Assembly (NCBI RefSeq): GCF_017591435.1
Contig: NC_059268.1
Coordinates: 4,307,981-4,371,980 of the forward strand
Source: Portunus trituberculatus
Taxonomy: Eukaryota; Arthropoda; Malacostraca; Decapoda; Portunidae
Length of the DNA: 64,000 nucleotides
Direction of reading: 5' to 3'
Every line of letters begins with the position of its first letter. Positions within the stretch are counted from its first letter, which is position 1. A model generated the notes under the pieces. It was not told where the DNA came from. It made no database searches and was given only the letters and a program-made list of their open reading frames with translations. This document shows, one piece after another, positions 61,376 through 64,000 of this stretch. The translations under genes and the position numbers were made by a program.

Positions 61376-61748
61376 TTTTTATGATTATTTTCATATATTT
61401 TAATTTCCGTACGGGTGACTTTTGACATGCTGGAATGCATTCTCTATTATTACATGTTATAATGAGTTCGGTATACGGTAAATTCGATATGCGGTAAGGT
61501 TTTCAGGAACGCATATGTACCATATAAATGAGGACTTACTGTATATTCAAACATGTCTAATTTGCCTTATAGGTTCATAACCATGAGAGAATGCAGGGAG
61601 AAATAGGGGGTTGGGGGGAGAATGCATGGGAGAAATCTTCATAAGTCATAAGTTACTCCTGAAAACGTTTTCTATGAAAATGCACACTCCTAATAGATAG
61701 CAGCACTGTCGCTGTCCTCCAAACTTTAACCCACACTACAACTTCCTC

Positions 61749-62015
61749 CTTGTATATTCTTTGGTTGTGGCATAAGTCTGCAAGGTTCGTCCAGAGACCA
61801 CAGATGTTGCTTGAGACTACCCTTTAATTGGCAGTAGAGGTAGGCTGGCTGAACCATGGTGAGGGACGGTAGAGAGCAGGGCCTGCGAGTCCACAGCCGA
61901 GTGTTAGTACTGGTGAGGTGTGTTCCACTTCCGACCCTGATCCTGACCTCAGTCACCAGTGTGAGGAAGGGGGCATAGTCACTTCTGCTACAAACCTACA
62001 ATAATTGTAGTACTG
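61749..62015. other. No gene recognised
   Basis: Short GC-richer stretch with small open frames only. Confidence 0.5.
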
Positions 62016-62780
62016 CCACATATCCTACACATAGGTAGTCATATTTCCGACACAAAAAACAAGTCTCAAGCATATTTCCTACACAAAAAAATTTAAAAAA
62101 TTTAGCATTTTTCAAGTAGTGACATATTTCCTACAGAGATACAGCATATATCCTACACACAATAATCTGTTCTGTCATATTTCCTACACTGTGTAGGTCC
62201 CTCCCAAACTTTGGTGCAGCATCTACCTATGGCGAAGGGAAAGGACAGTTGTTGTTTTGCCCTGCCGACACGTTTCCTCCTGTGCAAATTGCATAAATAT
62301 CCTTGTAGCCGTCGTAGATAATAACAACCTTGCAACATGTCCCACTTGTTGTACTGCAATTCACGACAGGCTTGAAATTTTCATTTAAAAATTATGTTTT
62401 AGTGAAAAATAAAAAGTTCCATTTTAATAAATGTGCCATAGTAATATTTCTTTTTACATATGTATGTCCTACTGAGAAATAAAGTGTCATTGTAATGCTT
62501 CATTTTATATGTACGTTTTAGTGAAAAATAAAAAGTGTCTTTTTAATTAATATATAATATTTGTAGGAGATATGACAGAATAACTGTAGGAGTTATGACG
62601 GATGCACCATACTGCCGCAGCTCCTACACTTAGGCAGTCACATTTCCTACACAAAAACAAGTGTCAAGCACATTCTCTACACCTACTGTGTGTAGGAGAT
62701 ATGCTGTATTTCTGTAAGAAATATGTCACTGCTTTCAAAAGGGCCAAATTTGTAGGAGATGTATCCTGCAGGAAATGTGG
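62016..62780. repeat. Unidentified palindromic element built from a TTTCCTACAC word
   Basis: About 15 near-copies of CATATTTCCTACAC, or its complement TGTAGGAAATATG, lie at 62021, 62042, 62073, 62123, 62145, 62176, 62562, 62585, 62621, 62639, 62669, 62689, 62713, 62751 and 62767. The outer ends are inverted (CCACATATCCTACA versus CCACATTTCCTGCA). About 75 bp at 62013-62090 is directly repeated at 62610-62690. The centre holds about three diverged units of TTTTAGTGAAAAATAAAAAG (62393-62545). It looks like a foldback transposon but no transposase or target duplication is clear. Confidence 0.6.
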
Positions 62781-62913
62781 AGCAGCCCCTGAGGAAGGAG
62801 TGGGCGAGGTTGTGACAGGGGCTGACGGGGGAATGGGGGGTAAAGAGGTGGATGAGCTGAGCCAATGCAGGTGGGAAGGGTGTGGCTGTGTGCCTTTCCA
62901 CCGTCAAGAGCAG

Positions 62914-63377
62914 CTATATAAGACGCTCTTGTCTCAAGTCGTCAGTCCAGGCGTGGCAAGTTGCAGAGGTGTGTCCTTTGCATGAGCAGTAGTCACACAC
63001 TTTTGTCCTGTTCTGCTTCTGTGATTTCTTGGTGGCCTGCTGAGTTCTCGGTCCTTCTCTAGCTTCCCTCCTAAATTTATTTGCTTTCCTTTCTCCTCCT
63101 GTGGTGGACTGAGGAGACATTCGTGGACAAACAGTGGCACCTCGATTTACTCTGTTCACTGTCGAGGGGGAATTGCTGCCACTCTGTGTGATGTTAGATG
63201 TGACCTGTTGGCACAAAAGTTACTGTTGCTCTGTGTAGGAGTGACAGTGGAAACGAGGAGAGGTGTTCCGGTCTCCCTGTGAGGCTGTGGAAGCAGTGGA
63301 GGGAGGAGGAGCTGGGGTTGTTTCAGTGGCGGAGGATTCCTGGGCAGGTGACGGGAGGGTGGAAGTGGTGGCAGCAA
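62914..63377 (-). pseudogene. LINE ORF1-like fragment with CCHC zinc knuckle
   Basis: The minus strand has a Pro-rich part (63377-63220). Then 63216-62914 holds a basic segment (RREAREGPRTQQATKKSQKQ) and CDYCSCKGHTSATCHAW, a perfect CX2CX4HX4C knuckle, ending DDLRQERLI. Such knuckles mark gag-like ORF1 proteins of LINEs. Pro-rich low-complexity text continues to about 62790 in another frame. The frame is broken and no RT is present in the window. Confidence 0.6.
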
Positions 63378-63381
63378 GTGT

Positions 63382-63702
63382 TTTTTTTTTTTTTTTCACG
63401 GTAAGGCCTATAGTGCCTGTAGGCACACTTGAAGAGTGTATGGGAAGCGCTGTTCAGCTTCTGCCCATTAGTGGCGCAGGCAATTTTATTTATAGTGGTA
63501 CCCATATTAGGGCCCATATCACCGCCCAAGCTCATCTTGAGTGTAACCACCTAGAACCTGGGTATCATGGTGATATGTAGGTAACTTTAAACCATTCGAC
63601 AAATGGCAAAGTGTTTTAAGGCTGTACATGGTGGGATTCGAACCTACGTGTGGACGTCTGCCCGATCCCACGTTCACCACCTTATCCACTATGCTGATGT
63701 GG
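63382..63702 (-). mobile_element. tRNA-derived SINE with poly-A tail
   Basis: Minus strand: A-box-like TAGTGGATAAGGTGG near 63690-63676, perfect B box GGTTCGAATCCC at 63644-63633, a body of about 240 bp, and a 15-base A tail (T-run 63382-63396 in plus sense). It lies within or beside the LINE ORF1 fragment. The A tail and internal pol III promoter boxes are the SINE signature. Confidence 0.78.
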
Positions 63703-63709
63703 TTTTTGA

Positions 63710-64000
63710 CTCCACCACGTCCGCCACCTCTCAGATCCCTAACAAATCTCCCCCCCCTCTCTCTGGTTCTAGATTTTAGTGGCACGGGGACTCTGCTTCG
63801 CATATTGAGTGTCGCAAAATTGCTCCTGCAACATTCAGTCTGTTTTGTTAGTGGACCAAGCGTCGAGAGGGTGCAGGTAGTAAACTTAAGCTGCCTGAGA
63901 CCCTAATGCACCACACTTCCTTTAATTACTCACACACCACGTGCTCGCTGCATCTATGCTCCATAGACACCTATTCATTTTTCCCCATGTAACTTATCAT
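63710..64000. other. No gene recognised
   Basis: Last 290 bases; no homology or repeat structure seen. Confidence 0.5.

Noticed and set aside
61726..61956. 76-codon minus frame as a gene
   Set aside because: Overlaps the inverted-repeat arm and shows no recognisable domain or repeat family.

Overview
The window looks like a piece of a large, repeat-swollen arthropod nuclear genome, most likely a decapod crustacean. The evidence is one spliced animal gene with very long introns, dense nested transposons, tRNA-derived SINEs, and at least 18 long (AT)n arrays. There are no bacterial operons, rRNA genes or CRISPR arrays. The species cannot be fixed from the sequence alone.

The only host gene I can support is phosphoglycerate kinase (Pgk), on the minus strand. 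Exon 1 (25033-25094), exon 2 (17060-17199), exon 3 (7055-7263) and exon 4 (839-1038) join in frame with GT/AG borders and encode about the first 203 residues, which is the N-terminal domain. The remaining exons lie beyond base 1. Its introns (about 7.8, 9.9 and 6.0 kb) are filled with mobile elements: a hAT element carrying a piggyBac-like insertion, a pogo-like remnant, a DIRS-type tyrosine-recombinase retrotransposon carrying a TA-site MITE, a Tigger-like deletion derivative, a second hAT relic, and LINE/SINE fragments.

Upstream of Pgk (25.3-64 kb) I find no host gene, only layered transposons. A hAT relic with 8-bp target duplications occupies 25604-26710. A second hAT-type element, with matching ends and 8-bp duplications 12.3 kb apart (26915-39205), has swallowed three head-to-tail minus-strand LINEs. 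One of these is a nearly full-length CR1 with a zinc finger, an SGNH-esterase ORF1, an endonuclease and a reverse transcriptase. A truncated LINE (40.6-42.3 kb), a foldback TA-site element (42.3-43.0 kb) and a rearranged mariner-like element with two inverted half-transposases (43.2-45.1 kb) follow. From 45.5 to 56.6 kb one TA-site family is nested in itself. The inner copy holds an I-type LINE with RNase H, itself split by an opposite-strand LINE. A foldback element, then a Tigger relic (57.7-61.5 kb) containing inverted LINE 3' ends and a PIF/Harbinger relic, come next. The right end (62.0-64 kb) holds an unidentified palindromic repeat, a LINE ORF1 zinc-knuckle fragment and a tRNA-derived SINE.

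The genes do not form a pathway. The window is a stratigraphic record of insertions, and insertion order can be read from exact target duplications and from reading frames that resume across insertions. All transposase and reverse-transcriptase reading frames seen are broken or truncated.
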